Shown here in pieces: positions 8,015 to 16,906 of a stretch of DNA of 35,458 nt; within the stretch, counting starts at the first letter, position 1, and each line of letters opens with the position of its first letter. The notes under the pieces were generated by a model. That model was not told the origin of the DNA, did not search any database, and saw nothing but the letters and a program-made list of their open reading frames with translations. The stretch covers positions 1-35,458 of the forward strand of contig JBEDUK010000073.1 in assembly GCA_040414485.1 (NCBI GenBank). The letters are read 5' to 3'. The position numbers were made by a program, and so were the translations under genes. This DNA comes from JBEDUK01 sp040414485. Its GTDB lineage: Bacteria; Actinomycetota; UBA4738.

Positions 8015-10081
8015 GTGGGCGAAGAGACGGACAACGGTCGCGGCCCAGAGGATCCGTTCGAAGGTCTGGACCAGTTCTTCGCCCCGATCGAAGCGGTCCG
8101 GTGGCCGGAGGGTGCGCCTTCCGGCGCGGACGAGGAGCCGCGGGGAGATCGGTCCGGCGAAGGTGCGCCCGAGCGGACCTCCGGAGCACAGGAACCGGCG
8201 TCCCCCGGCAACCCGGCAGCCTCGCTGCCATGGACCCGTCCACGCGAGGTGCCGCCCACCGTGCTGTCGGACGTGGGCCTCTCCGATGCGTCCGATCAGG
8301 CACCCGGCGAGGACTGGCGGCGCCTGAAGGACGTGCTCGGCGATGACGCCGAGGAGACCGTGGTCGACGAGCCGCCGGCCCTGATCGACCTCGACGACGA
8401 CGCGTTCGATCTCGAGCGCGGCTATGCGACGGTGCAGACCGGCGCCGTCCGTTCCTCGGCGCTGGGAGCGGGAGCGGGTGCGGGTGCGGCCCACCGGGCG
8501 TCGGCCGGCCCGGACGAGCCGCAGGCCGGGGGCCGCGATGCCGGTGAGAGCGGCGCTCCGACGCCGCCGGCCACCCCCGCGCCGGTGAGGGAGCGCGTGA
8601 GCGCACGTCCGCGGGAAGAGTCGTCTTCGACTCCTCCCTCTGACGCACCTCAGAGCGGTTCGCCGGCCACGCCTGCGGCGCCGCCTCCATCCTTCACCGG
8701 TGAGGACGATTTGACCGCCCCGTGGCCGGAACCCGACATCGAAGAGGAGGGCGGCGGCGGCGGACTGACCCTGGAGGACCTCAAGAAGGCGCCGCCGGAG
8801 TACCGCGGCCTCCCGGGCCCGAAGTCGCCCGAGCCCGCCGACGTCCACGAGGACGCCGCCGCCGGTTCGGCGGCGGGGCCGGGCGCTCCTGTCCCGGGCC
8901 CTCCGGCCCGGACCGCACAGGAGCCGGCCACGGGCGCCGACAGCGCGCCCTCTCTGGCCGAGGTGGAAGCCATGGCGGAGAACCTCGCCAGGGAGTTCCG
9001 TTCGGGGCCTCCCCAGGACGATGTCGTCGGCGAGATCGATGTCGAATCCCGGCCCGCGGTGCCCGCCCAGCGGCCTGCTCCGGATCGCGAGCCCGTCCGG
9101 TTCGACGACGATCTGATCGGCGAGTTCGAGCCGCCGGAACCTCCGCAGCCGCCACCGCCGAGGACGCCGCGGACGGTCAAGGTCGGGGCCCCGGAGGATC
9201 TGACCGGACCGGCGTGGGAGGACCCGACGGCTCGCACCGTCACCCGGGAGAAGGTTCCACCGCCACCGCGTGAGCGCGACCTTCCGATGGCCGTCATCAC
9301 GGCCGCCGTCCTCATCGCCGCCGCGCTGCTCTCCATCGCGCTGTCCACGCTCGCGTTCGCGATCGTCGCGACGGTCGTGATCGTGATCTCGCAGGCGGAG
9401 TTCTACGCGGCGGCTCACCATCAGGGCTATCACCCGGCCACGCTCCTCGGCCTGGTGGCAGGCGCGATGGTGGCAGGAGGTGCCTACTTCCATGGCGAGG
9501 CCGGACTCCTCGCCATGAGCATGCTCGCGCTGGTCGCGACGTTCCTGTGGTTCATGGCCACGCCCCCCAAGGCGCGCACCGACGTGGTCGCGAACGCGGG
9601 CGTCACCCTGTTCGGCATGCTGTACATCGCCGTCTCGGGCAGCTTCTACCTGATCATCCTGAAGTCGACGGACCGCGCTCCCCGGGCGCTGGTCCTGGCC
9701 ATCCTCGGCCTGACGTTCCTCTACGACGTCGCCGCATTCTTCATCGGCCGGTACTGGGGGAGGCACCCGCTCGCGCCCACCATCAGCCCGCGGAAGTCCG
9801 TGCAGGGCCTGATCGGAGCGACGTTCGTGACGCTGCTCGTCGCGTCCGTGCTGCCTCGGTCGTTCGGGCCGTTCGATACCGAGCTGAAGCTCTTCGCGCT
9901 GGGCCTGACGGTCGTGATCTTCGCCCCGCTCGGAGACCTGGCCGAATCGCTGCTCAAGCGCGATCTGGGCATCAAGGACATGGGATCGATCCTGCCGGGA
10001 CACGGCGGCATGCTCGACCGGATCGACTCGGCGATCTTCGTGGGGCCGGCCGTGTTCTACCTGATCCGGCTGATCTCCTGA
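8015..10081 (+). CDS. cdsA: Phosphatidate cytidylyltransferase with very long disordered N-terminus
   Basis: A 688-residue CDP-diacylglycerol synthase. The C-terminal 260 or so residues contain about eight membrane spans and the CdsA signature near residues 645-671: SLLKRDLGIKDMGS, then ILPGHGGMLDRID. It makes CDP-diacylglycerol from phosphatidate and CTP for phospholipid synthesis. The first 425 residues are a low-complexity Pro/Glu/Asp/Ala/Gly-rich cytoplasmic region with acidic patches and PP-rich stretches (PPEPPQPPPPRTPRT). Actinobacterial CdsA proteins often carry some N-terminal extension, but this one is far longer than the enzyme. GTG 8015 is preferred over an upstream in-frame TTG because GGGGAGG lies at proper distance. 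Confidence 0.92.
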   Translation: MGEETDNGRGPEDPFEGLDQFFAPIEAVRWPEGAPSGADEEPRGDRSGEGAPERTSGAQEPASPGNPAASLPWTRPREVPPTVLSDVGLSDASDQAPGEDWRRLKDVLGDDAEETVVDEPPALIDLDDDAFDLERGYATVQTGAVRSSALGAGAGAGAAHRASAGPDEPQAGGRDAGESGAPTPPATPAPVRERVSARPREESSSTPPSDAPQSGSPATPAAPPPSFTGEDDLTAPWPEPDIEEEGGGGGLTLEDLKKAPPEYRGLPGPKSPEPADVHEDAAAGSAAGPGAPVPGPPARTAQEPATGADSAPSLAEVEAMAENLAREFRSGPPQDDVVGEIDVESRPAVPAQRPAPDREPVRFDDDLIGEFEPPEPPQPPPPRTPRTVKVGAPEDLTGPAWEDPTARTVTREKVPPPPRERDLPMAVITAAVLIAAALLSIALSTLAFAIVATVVIVISQAEFYAAAHHQGYHPATLLGLVAGAMVAGGAYFHGEAGLLAMSMLALVATFLWFMATPPKARTDVVANAGVTLFGMLYIAVSGSFYLIILKSTDRAPRALVLAILGLTFLYDVAAFFIGRYWGRHPLAPTISPRKSVQGLIGATFVTLLVASVLPRSFGPFDTELKLFALGLTVVIFAPLGDLAESLLKRDLGIKDMGSILPGHGGMLDRIDSAIFVGPAVFYLIRLIS

Positions 10082-10113
10082 CGGTCGTCCCGGGTTTCGG
10101 ATCGCCACTTGGC

Positions 10114-10177
10114 GGGCGCCTCGGCTGGGTGGAGCATGAGAGTTCGCTGAACTTGCCTTTCGCACGCCGAGGCGCCC
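10114..10177. repeat. Inverted repeat in front of dxr
   Basis: A perfect 11-bp inverted repeat, GGGCGCCTCGG (10114-10124) and CCGAGGCGCCC (10167-10177). Between the arms lies a smaller dyad AGTTC-GCT-GAACT (10141-10153). The right arm ends two bases before the -10 box of dxr. It could be an operator, or a terminator for the upstream cluster. No T-run follows the right arm. Confidence 0.5.
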
Positions 10178-10179
10178 GG

Positions 10180-10185
10180 TAACCT
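10180..10185 (+). promoter_or_regulatory. -10 box of a leaderless dxr promoter
   Basis: TAACCT ends six bases before the dxr ATG, so transcription should begin at or next to the A of the start codon. No Shine-Dalgarno sequence precedes the gene, in agreement. A good -35 box at 16-18 bases was not seen. Confidence 0.5.
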
Positions 10186-10191
10186 TGACGC

Positions 10192-11379
10192 ATGCGCAGC
10201 ATCGCCGTCCTCGGTTCCACCGGTTCCATCGGAACGCAGGCCCTCGAGGTCGTGCGCCGGCATCCGGACCGGTTCCGGATCGTGGGACTGGCCGCGGGGA
10301 GGAAGCGCCTCGACCTGCTCCTCGGGCAGATCAGGGAGTTCATGCCCCCCATGGTGGCGATCGCCGACCCCGACGGGGCAGAGGAGGTCGCCCGACGGCT
10401 CGGGCCGGTTCGGGGCGTGGAGATCCTCGCCGGAGAGGACGCGGCGGAGCGCCTCGCGACGGCTTCGGACGCCGACATGGTCTTGAACGCCATGGTCGGG
10501 GCGGCCGGCCTGGCGCCGTCGCTCGCGGCCCTGCAGAGCGGGAAGCTCCTCGCCCTCGCGAACAAGGAGTCGCTCATCGTCGGTGGCGAGCTGATGATGG
10601 ACCTTGTCAAGGGCGAGCCCGAGCGGCTCATCCCGGTCGATTCCGAGCACGCGGCGCTCGCGCAGTGCCTGCGGGGCGAGCGTCGCGACGACGTCCGCCG
10701 CGTCGTCATCACGGCGTCCGGCGGTCCCTTCCGCGAATGGAGCGGCGAGGAACTCGCCCGGGCGAGCGTCAAGGAGGCGCTGGCGCACCCCACGTGGAGC
10801 ATGGGCCAGAAGATCACGATCGATTCGGCCACGCTCATGAACAAGGGCCTCGAAGTGATCGAGGCGCACCACCTGTTCGGCCTGGACTACCGACAGATCG
10901 ACGTCGTCGTGCACCCCGAGTCCGTGATCCACGGGATGGTCGAGTTCCACGACGGTAGCGTCCTGGCGCAGATGGCCAACCCGGACATGCGCCTGCCGAT
11001 CCAGTATGCACTGGCGTACCCGGACCGGCTCCAGGCGGCGATCCCACGGCTCGACCTGGCCCGGATCGGCAGACTGACCTTCGAACCGGTCGACCTGGAA
11101 CGGTTCCCCGCCCTCGGTCTCGCCTACAGGGCGGGCCAGCGCGGGTCGACGTATCCAGCAGTGTTGAACGCCGCGAACGAGGTCGCCGTCGGCGCGTTCC
11201 TGGAGGGACGCATCCGCCTCACCACGATCCCGGAGATCGTGGGAGCCGTGATGGACGAGCACCAGCCGGCCGCGGCCGTCTCCGTCGTGACCTTGTCGCG
11301 AGCCGACGCGTGGGCCCGAACGCGGGCCTCCGAGATCGTCGAGGGGCTCCACGGAGGAGCCGGCGCGCGTCGGCCGTGA
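10192..11379 (+). CDS. dxr: 1-deoxy-D-xylulose 5-phosphate reductoisomerase
   Basis: A 395-residue DXR enzyme making 2-C-methyl-D-erythritol 4-phosphate with NADPH in the MEP route to isoprenoids. The NADPH-binding start IAVLGSTGSIGTQALEV, LALANKESLIVGGELM, the metal and substrate motif PVDSEHAALAQCL, ITASGGPFREW, HPTWSMGQKITIDSATLMNK and EVIEAHHLFGL are all present, so the enzyme should be active. Length is normal. ispG, a later step of the same route, lies 4 kb downstream. The gene seems to have its own leaderless promoter as well as its position in the rpsB-to-rseP cluster. Confidence 0.97.
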   Translation: MRSIAVLGSTGSIGTQALEVVRRHPDRFRIVGLAAGRKRLDLLLGQIREFMPPMVAIADPDGAEEVARRLGPVRGVEILAGEDAAERLATASDADMVLNAMVGAAGLAPSLAALQSGKLLALANKESLIVGGELMMDLVKGEPERLIPVDSEHAALAQCLRGERRDDVRRVVITASGGPFREWSGEELARASVKEALAHPTWSMGQKITIDSATLMNKGLEVIEAHHLFGLDYRQIDVVVHPESVIHGMVEFHDGSVLAQMANPDMRLPIQYALAYPDRLQAAIPRLDLARIGRLTFEPVDLERFPALGLAYRAGQRGSTYPAVLNAANEVAVGAFLEGRIRLTTIPEIVGAVMDEHQPAAAVSVVTLSRADAWARTRASEIVEGLHGGAGARRP

Positions 11380-11414
11380 CGAGGTCGCGGAACCACCGCC
11401 AGGAGAAGGAATAG

Positions 11415-12560
11415 ATGTCCGGAGCGCTCGGCATCATCCTGTTCGCGATCAGCCTCGTGCTGGTCATCATCATCCACGAGGCAGGGCACTTCACGTTCGC
11501 CAAGGCCTTCGGCATGAAGGTGGAGGAGTTCTTCCTCGGGTTCGGGCCCCGTCTGTGGTCGACCCGGAAGGGCGAGACCGAATACGGCGTGAAGGCCGTC
11601 CCGCTCGGCGGCTACGTCCGGATCGCGGGGATGAACCCCTTCCAGGAGACGCCGCCCGAGGACTTCTCCAGGACGTACGGCGCGAAGGCGCCGTGGCAGC
11701 GGTTCCTGGTCGTCCTGGCCGGACCGATCACCCATTTCGTCATCGCGTTCCTCATCCTGTGGATCTACTTCGCCGCGGTCGGGACCCCCACGTACCAATC
11801 GGTGATCGACACGGTGGATCAGAACCTGGTCACCGCGCAGGGCTCCAAGGTGCCATCGCCGGCGGTCGCCGCGGGGTTCAAGGCCGGCGACGTGATCGTC
11901 GCGATCGGATCGACCCGCCAGCCGTCGCAGGACGCGATCGCTAACTACATGCAGGCCCACGTGGGAGACCCGGTGCCGGTCGTTGTGCGCCGGGGCGACC
12001 GGACGCTCCGGCTTGTCGTGACGCCGGTCCTGAGCAAGGTGGACGGCGCGACACGCGCCAGGATCGGCATCGAGCTCGCCTCGGGGGCGGTGGTCTCCCG
12101 AGCTCGCGCGAACCCCATCGGGGCGGTCGGGCAGAGCATCGGGATGGTGGGCAGCCTCACCTCCCAGCTCTTCAGCTCGCTCGGCCACGTCTTCGGTCCG
12201 GCGGCCTTCGCCCGGATCTTCCATCTGCTGGGCGGCGCCCCGCGCCAGATCACCGATCCAGGCGGCCTGGTGGCCGGCGCGCGCATCGCGGGCGAGGCCG
12301 CCCAGGCGGGCGCGTGGGACACGCTGTTCCTGCTGTTCGCCGAGTTCAACATCTTCGTGGGGCTCATCAACCTGCTGCCGCTGCCGCCGCTGGACGGCGG
12401 CCACCTCGCCGTGGTCGTCGTGGAGAAGGTCACGCGGCGCAAGGTCGACCCCCGCAGACTGGTCCCAGTCGCGGCGCTCGTGGCCGGATTCCTGGTCGTG
12501 ATGACCGTCAGTCTGCTGTACTTGGACATCGTCAATCCCATTCCGAATCCATTCCGATGA
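11415..12560 (+). CDS. rseP: Site-2 protease, RseP/RasP family (M50)
   Basis: A 381-residue intramembrane zinc metalloprotease. HEAGH (His21, Glu22, His25) lies in the first membrane span, a PDZ domain follows at about residues 125-205 (FKAGDVIVAIGSTRQPSQD), and the conserved LPLPPLDGGH in a C-terminal span provides the third metal ligand. Family members cut membrane-anchored anti-sigma factors and signal peptides; M. tuberculosis Rip1 is an example. AGGAG is placed about 10 bases before the ATG. Position directly after dxr is the common bacterial order. Confidence 0.94.
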   Translation: MSGALGIILFAISLVLVIIIHEAGHFTFAKAFGMKVEEFFLGFGPRLWSTRKGETEYGVKAVPLGGYVRIAGMNPFQETPPEDFSRTYGAKAPWQRFLVVLAGPITHFVIAFLILWIYFAAVGTPTYQSVIDTVDQNLVTAQGSKVPSPAVAAGFKAGDVIVAIGSTRQPSQDAIANYMQAHVGDPVPVVVRRGDRTLRLVVTPVLSKVDGATRARIGIELASGAVVSRARANPIGAVGQSIGMVGSLTSQLFSSLGHVFGPAAFARIFHLLGGAPRQITDPGGLVAGARIAGEAAQAGAWDTLFLLFAEFNIFVGLINLLPLPPLDGGHLAVVVVEKVTRRKVDPRRLVPVAALVAGFLVVMTVSLLYLDIVNPIPNPFR

Positions 12561-12708
12561 GCGGCCGCCCCGGTCCCGGCCTGAGCGACCGACGGGGGCG
12601 ACACACGTTCTTCACACCGCCGCACGAAGCCCGGAAGACCGGCATGGATACGATTCCCTGCATGTTCCGGTCCCGGCTCGGCGTCCACGCGCGCATGGGA
12701 GGATGCCC

Positions 12709-13410
12709 GTGAATCCACGTTCGATCCTGGTGGTCGAGGACGAGCAGGCGATCGCCGAGGCGGTCCGTGCCCGACTGGTCAGCGAGGGATATCAGGTCAG
12801 GGTGGTCCACGACGGGCCGCAGGCGATCGCGGACGTCCGAGCGCACCGCCCCGATCTCGTCGTCCTCGATCTGATGCTGCCCGGGATGGACGGCCTCGAG
12901 GTCTGCCGCGAGATCCAGAAGGACGAATGGATCCCCGTCCTGATGCTCACGGCCCGCACGGACGAGGCCGACAAGGTCGCCGGCTTCGCGGTCGGCGCCG
13001 ACGACTACCTCACCAAGCCGTTCAGCCTGCGGGAGCTCGCCGCGCGGGTGCGCGCCATCATCCGCCGGATGGACCGTATCCAGCGTTCGGCGCCCCAGGA
13101 GCCGGAGACACGGTTCGACCTCTCGATCGATCCGGCGCGCCGGCGCGTCCTGCGTTCCGGCGAGGAGGTCATGCTCACGCCGCTCGAGTTCGAGATCCTG
13201 TTGGCCCTGGCGCGCAATCCAGGCGTCGTCCTCAGCCGGGACACGCTCATGGATCGCGTTTGGGGCTACCGCGACTACGCGGGCGGGCGCGTCGTGGACT
13301 CGCATGTCGCGCGGATCCGCCGCAAACTGGGCGACGAGGCCGCGGAGCCCAAGTACATCCGCACCGTGCACGGCGTGGGGTACGCGTTCCGCGAAGACGG
13401 CGGCGGATGA
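12709..13410 (+). CDS. Response regulator, OmpR/PhoB family
   Basis: A 233-residue two-component regulator. The receiver domain has the acidic pair in VVEDEQA, the phosphorylated Asp54 in LVVLDLMLPGMDG, LTART and DYLTKPF (conserved Lys). The C-terminal winged helix DNA-binding domain shows LTPLEFEIL, LLALARNPGVVLSRDTLMDRVWG and DSHVARIRRKLG. GTG 12709 is preferred: GGGAGG ends six bases earlier, whereas the ATG at 12703 directly touches it. A possible -10 box (TACGAT, 12649-12654) lies in the 148-base gap after rseP. The stop overlaps the kinase start as ATGA. The signal sensed and target genes cannot be deduced. Confidence 0.95.
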   Translation: MNPRSILVVEDEQAIAEAVRARLVSEGYQVRVVHDGPQAIADVRAHRPDLVVLDLMLPGMDGLEVCREIQKDEWIPVLMLTARTDEADKVAGFAVGADDYLTKPFSLRELAARVRAIIRRMDRIQRSAPQEPETRFDLSIDPARRRVLRSGEEVMLTPLEFEILLALARNPGVVLSRDTLMDRVWGYRDYAGGRVVDSHVARIRRKLGDEAAEPKYIRTVHGVGYAFREDGGG

Positions 13411-14906
13411 GCAGGCGCCCGGCCCTCCTGCGACCGCTGGACCGCCTCCCGACGATCCGGTGGAAGCTCGGAGCGGTGATCGTCTTCGCGGTGGCCGTGA
13501 CCATCGCGATCATGTACGTCTCGGTCGGACTCGCGCTGCATTCCGAATACGCCTTCCTCCAGCAGGCGCAGCTGCGCGAGCAGGCCCACACGATCGCCGG
13601 CTTCGGCTTCAACAAGGACGGCGACGCGCTGAAGGGAACCCTCGCGCGAGCGATGAAGGGTCAGAGCGCCAAGGCGGTCGTGTTCGAAGGGCCGACGCGG
13701 ATCATGAACGGTTTTCCGCTACCCGCGAACGTCACCGCGGCGAGGACCGCGCCCGGCGAGGTCGAAGGCCGGGTCGGCCGCTACTACTACGTCGGCGTTC
13801 CGGTGTACCGGAACGGGACGCTCGACGGGGCGGTCTTCCTGGCCGGGCGAGCCCCAGGCGCGGGGGTATATGGAACAGTACGTGGAACCGCGGCCTTCGT
13901 GTACCACCATCTCATCGCCCTGCTGCTGGCCGGCGCCGGTGCCGCGGTCATCGCCCTGGCGCTCGCGCGGCTGCTCGCCCGTGGCATGACGCAGCCGCTG
14001 CGCGACATGGCGAACGCCGCCGAACGCCTCGGACGGGGGGACTACTCGGAGCGAGTTCCCGTCACCTCACGCGATGAGCTGGGCCGAACCGCCGAGACGT
14101 TCAACCAGATGGCTACCGAGCTGGAGAACATGGAGCGCCTCAGGCGCGATCTGGTGGCGAACGTCTCCCACGAGCTGAAGACGCCCATCTCGGCCATCCG
14201 AGCGCACCTGGAGAACATCCTCGACGGAGTGGAGGAGCCCAATCAGGGGACCATCGGCGTGATGCTGCAGCAGTCGGAGCGGCTGGGCCGGCTCGTCGAG
14301 CAGCTGCTCGACCTCTCGAAGCTCGAATCCGGCGCCGTTCCGTTCGAACGGGAGCCCGTTTCGCTGGCGCGGATCGTCGATCGCGTCATCGACGAGGTCA
14401 CGATGGGGCGAACGGGCGGGGCGCGGATCCTGAATCTGGTGCCGAGCTGGTTTCCGAAGGTGATGGCGAGCGATGAGCGGATCCACCAGGTGCTGTTCAA
14501 CCTCGTCGACAACGCCCTGCGGTTCACCCCGGACGACGGCCGGATCACCGTTTCGGCGGCTCGTCATGACGGCACCTGCGAGGTGTCGGTGGAGGACACC
14601 GGCCCCGGAGTCCCTGAGGAGCACCGGCCGTACGTGTTCGAACGCTTCTACCGCGTCGACCCCTCGCGCTCGCGGACCGACGGCGGGACCGGCATCGGGT
14701 TGACGATCGCCAAGTCCGTGGTCGAGGGGCACGGTGGCAGGATATGGGTCGATCGATCCGAGGCCGGAGGCGCGGCGTTCCGGTTCACGCTGCCGCTGGT
14801 CGAGGAATCCGAACCGACGGTGGCCGGGCCGGCTGGCCCACAACCGGCAGATCCTGCCGCGGGCGGGGACGGGGCCCCGGTACGAGCCGGGGCTCGGACT
14901 GCATGA
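13407..14906 (+). CDS. Sensor histidine kinase with HAMP domain
   Basis: A 499-residue membrane sensor kinase, partner of the preceding regulator. Two membrane spans (LGAVIVFAVAVTIAIMYVSV near 21-43; LIALLLAGAGAAVIALALA near 170-190) flank an extracytoplasmic sensor of about 120 residues. Then follow a HAMP linker (MTQPLRDMANAAERLGRGDY), the HisKA box LVANVSHELKTPISAIRAHL with His255, the N box LFNLVDNALRF and the G boxes DTGPGV, FERFYRVD and GGTGIGLTIAKSVVEGHGG. All catalytic boxes are intact. The C-terminal 35 residues are a Pro/Ala/Gly-rich tail. The sensor domain resembles no family I can name. Confidence 0.94.
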   Translation: MSRRPALLRPLDRLPTIRWKLGAVIVFAVAVTIAIMYVSVGLALHSEYAFLQQAQLREQAHTIAGFGFNKDGDALKGTLARAMKGQSAKAVVFEGPTRIMNGFPLPANVTAARTAPGEVEGRVGRYYYVGVPVYRNGTLDGAVFLAGRAPGAGVYGTVRGTAAFVYHHLIALLLAGAGAAVIALALARLLARGMTQPLRDMANAAERLGRGDYSERVPVTSRDELGRTAETFNQMATELENMERLRRDLVANVSHELKTPISAIRAHLENILDGVEEPNQGTIGVMLQQSERLGRLVEQLLDLSKLESGAVPFEREPVSLARIVDRVIDEVTMGRTGGARILNLVPSWFPKVMASDERIHQVLFNLVDNALRFTPDDGRITVSAARHDGTCEVSVEDTGPGVPEEHRPYVFERFYRVDPSRSRTDGGTGIGLTIAKSVVEGHGGRIWVDRSEAGGAAFRFTLPLVEESEPTVAGPAGPQPADPAAGGDGAPVRAGARTA

Positions 14907-14953
14907 GTGGACGAGAGGCCGGCGCGAACCGGTCGGGGGCTGAAGGAGGCATG

Positions 14954-15403
14954 GTGAAGGCGAGGACGACGACGACCCAGGTGCGCGCCACGAAGCGGCT
15001 CGACGTGGTCGATCTCACGGACGACCTGCGCAGGGCGATCAAGGACTCGGGCGTGACCGACGGGTGTGCCGTGGCCTTCTGCGCCCACACGACCTGCGCG
15101 CTGCTGATCAACGAATGGGAGTCCGGGGTCCTTGACGACCTCCGGCTCCGACTCGATACGCTGGTCCCCGATGGGATCTACTACGCGCACGATGATCTGG
15201 AGCGGCGCACGCAGAACCTCGCCGAGGCGCACGAGCGCGAGAACGGCAGGTCGCACGTGGCCCAGATGATCGTCGGCGGCACCTCGCACGCCATCCCGGT
15301 CGGATCGGGCGAGCCCCTCTTCGGCCGGTGGCAGCGCCTCCTGCTGATCGAACTGGACGAACCGAAGGACCGCGACATCCTCTTCCATGTCTTCGGCGGC
15401 TGA
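14954..15403 (+). CDS. YjbQ/UPF0047 family protein
   Basis: A protein of about 149 residues of the YjbQ (UPF0047) family. Typical marks are FCAHTTCALLINEWE, the ENGRSHVAQMIVGGTS stretch with conserved His and Gln, and the end LFGRWQRLLLIELDEPKDRDI. Some members are reported to have weak thiamin phosphate synthase activity, but the true role is unsettled. AAGGAGG (14943-14949) fits the GTG at 14954 best; the adjacent ATG at 14951 is nearly in contact with it, and a more distant ATG at 14903 would overlap the kinase stop and add 17 residues. The 3' end overlaps ispG by 17 bases. Confidence 0.85.
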   Translation: MKARTTTTQVRATKRLDVVDLTDDLRRAIKDSGVTDGCAVAFCAHTTCALLINEWESGVLDDLRLRLDTLVPDGIYYAHDDLERRTQNLAEAHERENGRSHVAQMIVGGTSHAIPVGSGEPLFGRWQRLLLIELDEPKDRDILFHVFGG

Positions 15404-16550
15404 ATCTCTGCCTGCGGTCGGCCCGTCGGGGCTGGCAGCGCGCCGGTCCGCACGGCAGATCCACGTGGGCCGCGTCCCGGTCGGCGGCGATGCGCCGGTC
15501 AGCGTCCAGTCCATGACCACCACGAAGACCCAGGACGTCAACGCCACGCTGCAGCAGATGGCGCGGCTGGTGGCCGCCGGCGTGGACATCGTTCGGGTGG
15601 CCGTTCCGCATTGGGAGGACGCGCGAGCGCTCAAGCAGATCGCCGCGCATGCCACGGTGCCCGTGGTCGCCGACATCCACTTCCAGTGGAAGTACGCCAT
15701 GGAGGCCCTGGAGAACGGGATCCACGGGCTTCGGATCAACCCGGGCAACATCAAGTACCAGGACAAGGTTCGGCTCATCGCCCGCGAGGCGAAGGCTCGA
15801 GGCGTGCCCATCCGCATCGGCGTCAACGCGGGCTCGCTCGAGAAGCCGCTCCTTGCGAAGTACGGACGCCCGTCGGCCGAGGCGCTGGTGGAGTCGGCGC
15901 TGGGCGAGATCCGGATCCTGGAGGACGAGGACTTCACCGACATCAAGATCTCCGTGAAGCACTCGAACCCTTCGGAGATGATTCAGGCCTATCGCCTCCT
16001 CGCCGCGGCGTGCCCGTATCCGCTGCACCTGGGCGTGACCGAGGCCGGCCCCATGCCGGCCGGCGGCATCAAGTCCGCGGTCGGCATCGGCGCGCTGCTC
16101 GCCGAGGGCATCGGCGACACCATCCGCGTCTCGTTGACCGACGACCCCGTCGAGGAGGTAAAGGCCGGCACGTGGATCCTCCAGTCACTCGGCCTCCGCA
16201 AGCGCGGCCTGGACCTGGTCGCATGCCCCTCCTGCGGCCGTGCGGAGGTCGACGTCCTCCGGCTGACGAAGGAGGTCAACGCGGGGCTCGAACGTGCCGG
16301 GTTCAAGGCGCCCATCCGGGTGGCCGTCATGGGGTGTGTGGTCAACGGGCCGGGCGAGGCTCGCGAAGCCGACATCGGGATCGCGAGCGGCAACGGGTTC
16401 GGCCACCTCATCGTGGGCGGCGAGGTGATCCGAAAGGTCCCCGAGGCGCAGATCGTCGAGGTTCTGGTCGAGGAGGCTACGAAGATCGCCGAGCGCCGGG
16501 AGCGCGAGTCCGAATCCGGCGTCGACACCGAGGCGGTCGTACAGGGCTGA
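15387..16550 (+). CDS. ispG: 4-hydroxy-3-methylbut-2-enyl diphosphate synthase
   Basis: A 387-residue IspG (GcpE), an iron-sulfur enzyme of the MEP route that reduces ME-cPP to HMBPP. The TIM-barrel part shows VQSMTTTKTQDV, VPVVADIHFQWKYA, GLRINPGNI and the GVNAGSLEK segment. Cluster ligands are Cys280 and Cys283 (CPSCG), Cys317 (MGCVVNGPGEA), and a Glu in the last motif. It is the two-domain bacterial form without the plant/chlamydial insert. Its ATG lies 17 bases inside the previous gene; the first 18 residues are poorly conserved, so a later start is possible. Confidence 0.96.
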   Translation: MSSAAESLPAVGPSGLAARRSARQIHVGRVPVGGDAPVSVQSMTTTKTQDVNATLQQMARLVAAGVDIVRVAVPHWEDARALKQIAAHATVPVVADIHFQWKYAMEALENGIHGLRINPGNIKYQDKVRLIAREAKARGVPIRIGVNAGSLEKPLLAKYGRPSAEALVESALGEIRILEDEDFTDIKISVKHSNPSEMIQAYRLLAAACPYPLHLGVTEAGPMPAGGIKSAVGIGALLAEGIGDTIRVSLTDDPVEEVKAGTWILQSLGLRKRGLDLVACPSCGRAEVDVLRLTKEVNAGLERAGFKAPIRVAVMGCVVNGPGEAREADIGIASGNGFGHLIVGGEVIRKVPEAQIVEVLVEEATKIAERRERESESGVDTEAVVQG

Positions 16551-16624
16551 CCATCTTGGCTCGCCAGAACACACGGCTTCGCATGCTCGACCTGCGTGAT
16601 GCGCGTAGGTACCATCCCGCCTCG

Positions 16625-16906
16625 ATGGCAGAACCACACCGCTCACGAGCCCTCGGCCGCCTGGCGATCGCCTCGCTCGGGATCGCCGTCGCCGCCCTCC
16701 TCGCCCTCGCGGCGACAGGGTCGAGCGGCCCCATGGTCGCCGTGTTCTGGGCCGCCGAGGCCCTGGCCGCCGCGATGGCGTTGGTCGCGGTGTTCTGGCG
16801 CGGCCGTTCGATGCCGATCTGGGGCCGGCTCGTGGCCGGCGGGACCCTGCTGGGGCAGGCGGCGTTCGTATTCGTGCTCGCCCGCGGCCTCAGCGAGCTG
16901 ACCTGA
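16625..16906 (+). CDS. Small membrane protein, function unknown
   Basis: A 93-residue protein with three predicted membrane spans: LGRLAIASLGIAVAALLALA, MVAVFWAAEALAAAMALVAV and RLVAGGTLLGQAAFVFVLAR. I do not recognise a family. A TACCAT box at 16611-16616 lies 9 bases before the ATG and no Shine-Dalgarno is visible, suggesting near-leaderless expression. The 3' end overlaps the convergent trpG gene by 17 bases. It is short and known only from its coding pattern and hydrophobicity, so confidence is moderate. Confidence 0.6.
   Translation: MAEPHRSRALGRLAIASLGIAVAALLALAATGSSGPMVAVFWAAEALAAAMALVAVFWRGRSMPIWGRLVAGGTLLGQAAFVFVLARGLSELT

Noticed and set aside
10180..10190. GTAACCTTGAC before dxr as a fourth copy of the AT-rich motif
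   Set aside because: It is four bases shorter than the three copies and is better explained as the -10 box region of dxr.
16157..16171. GTAAAGGCCGGCACG in ispG as another motif copy
   Set aside because: Matches the left half only; the ACTT-N-AC half is missing.
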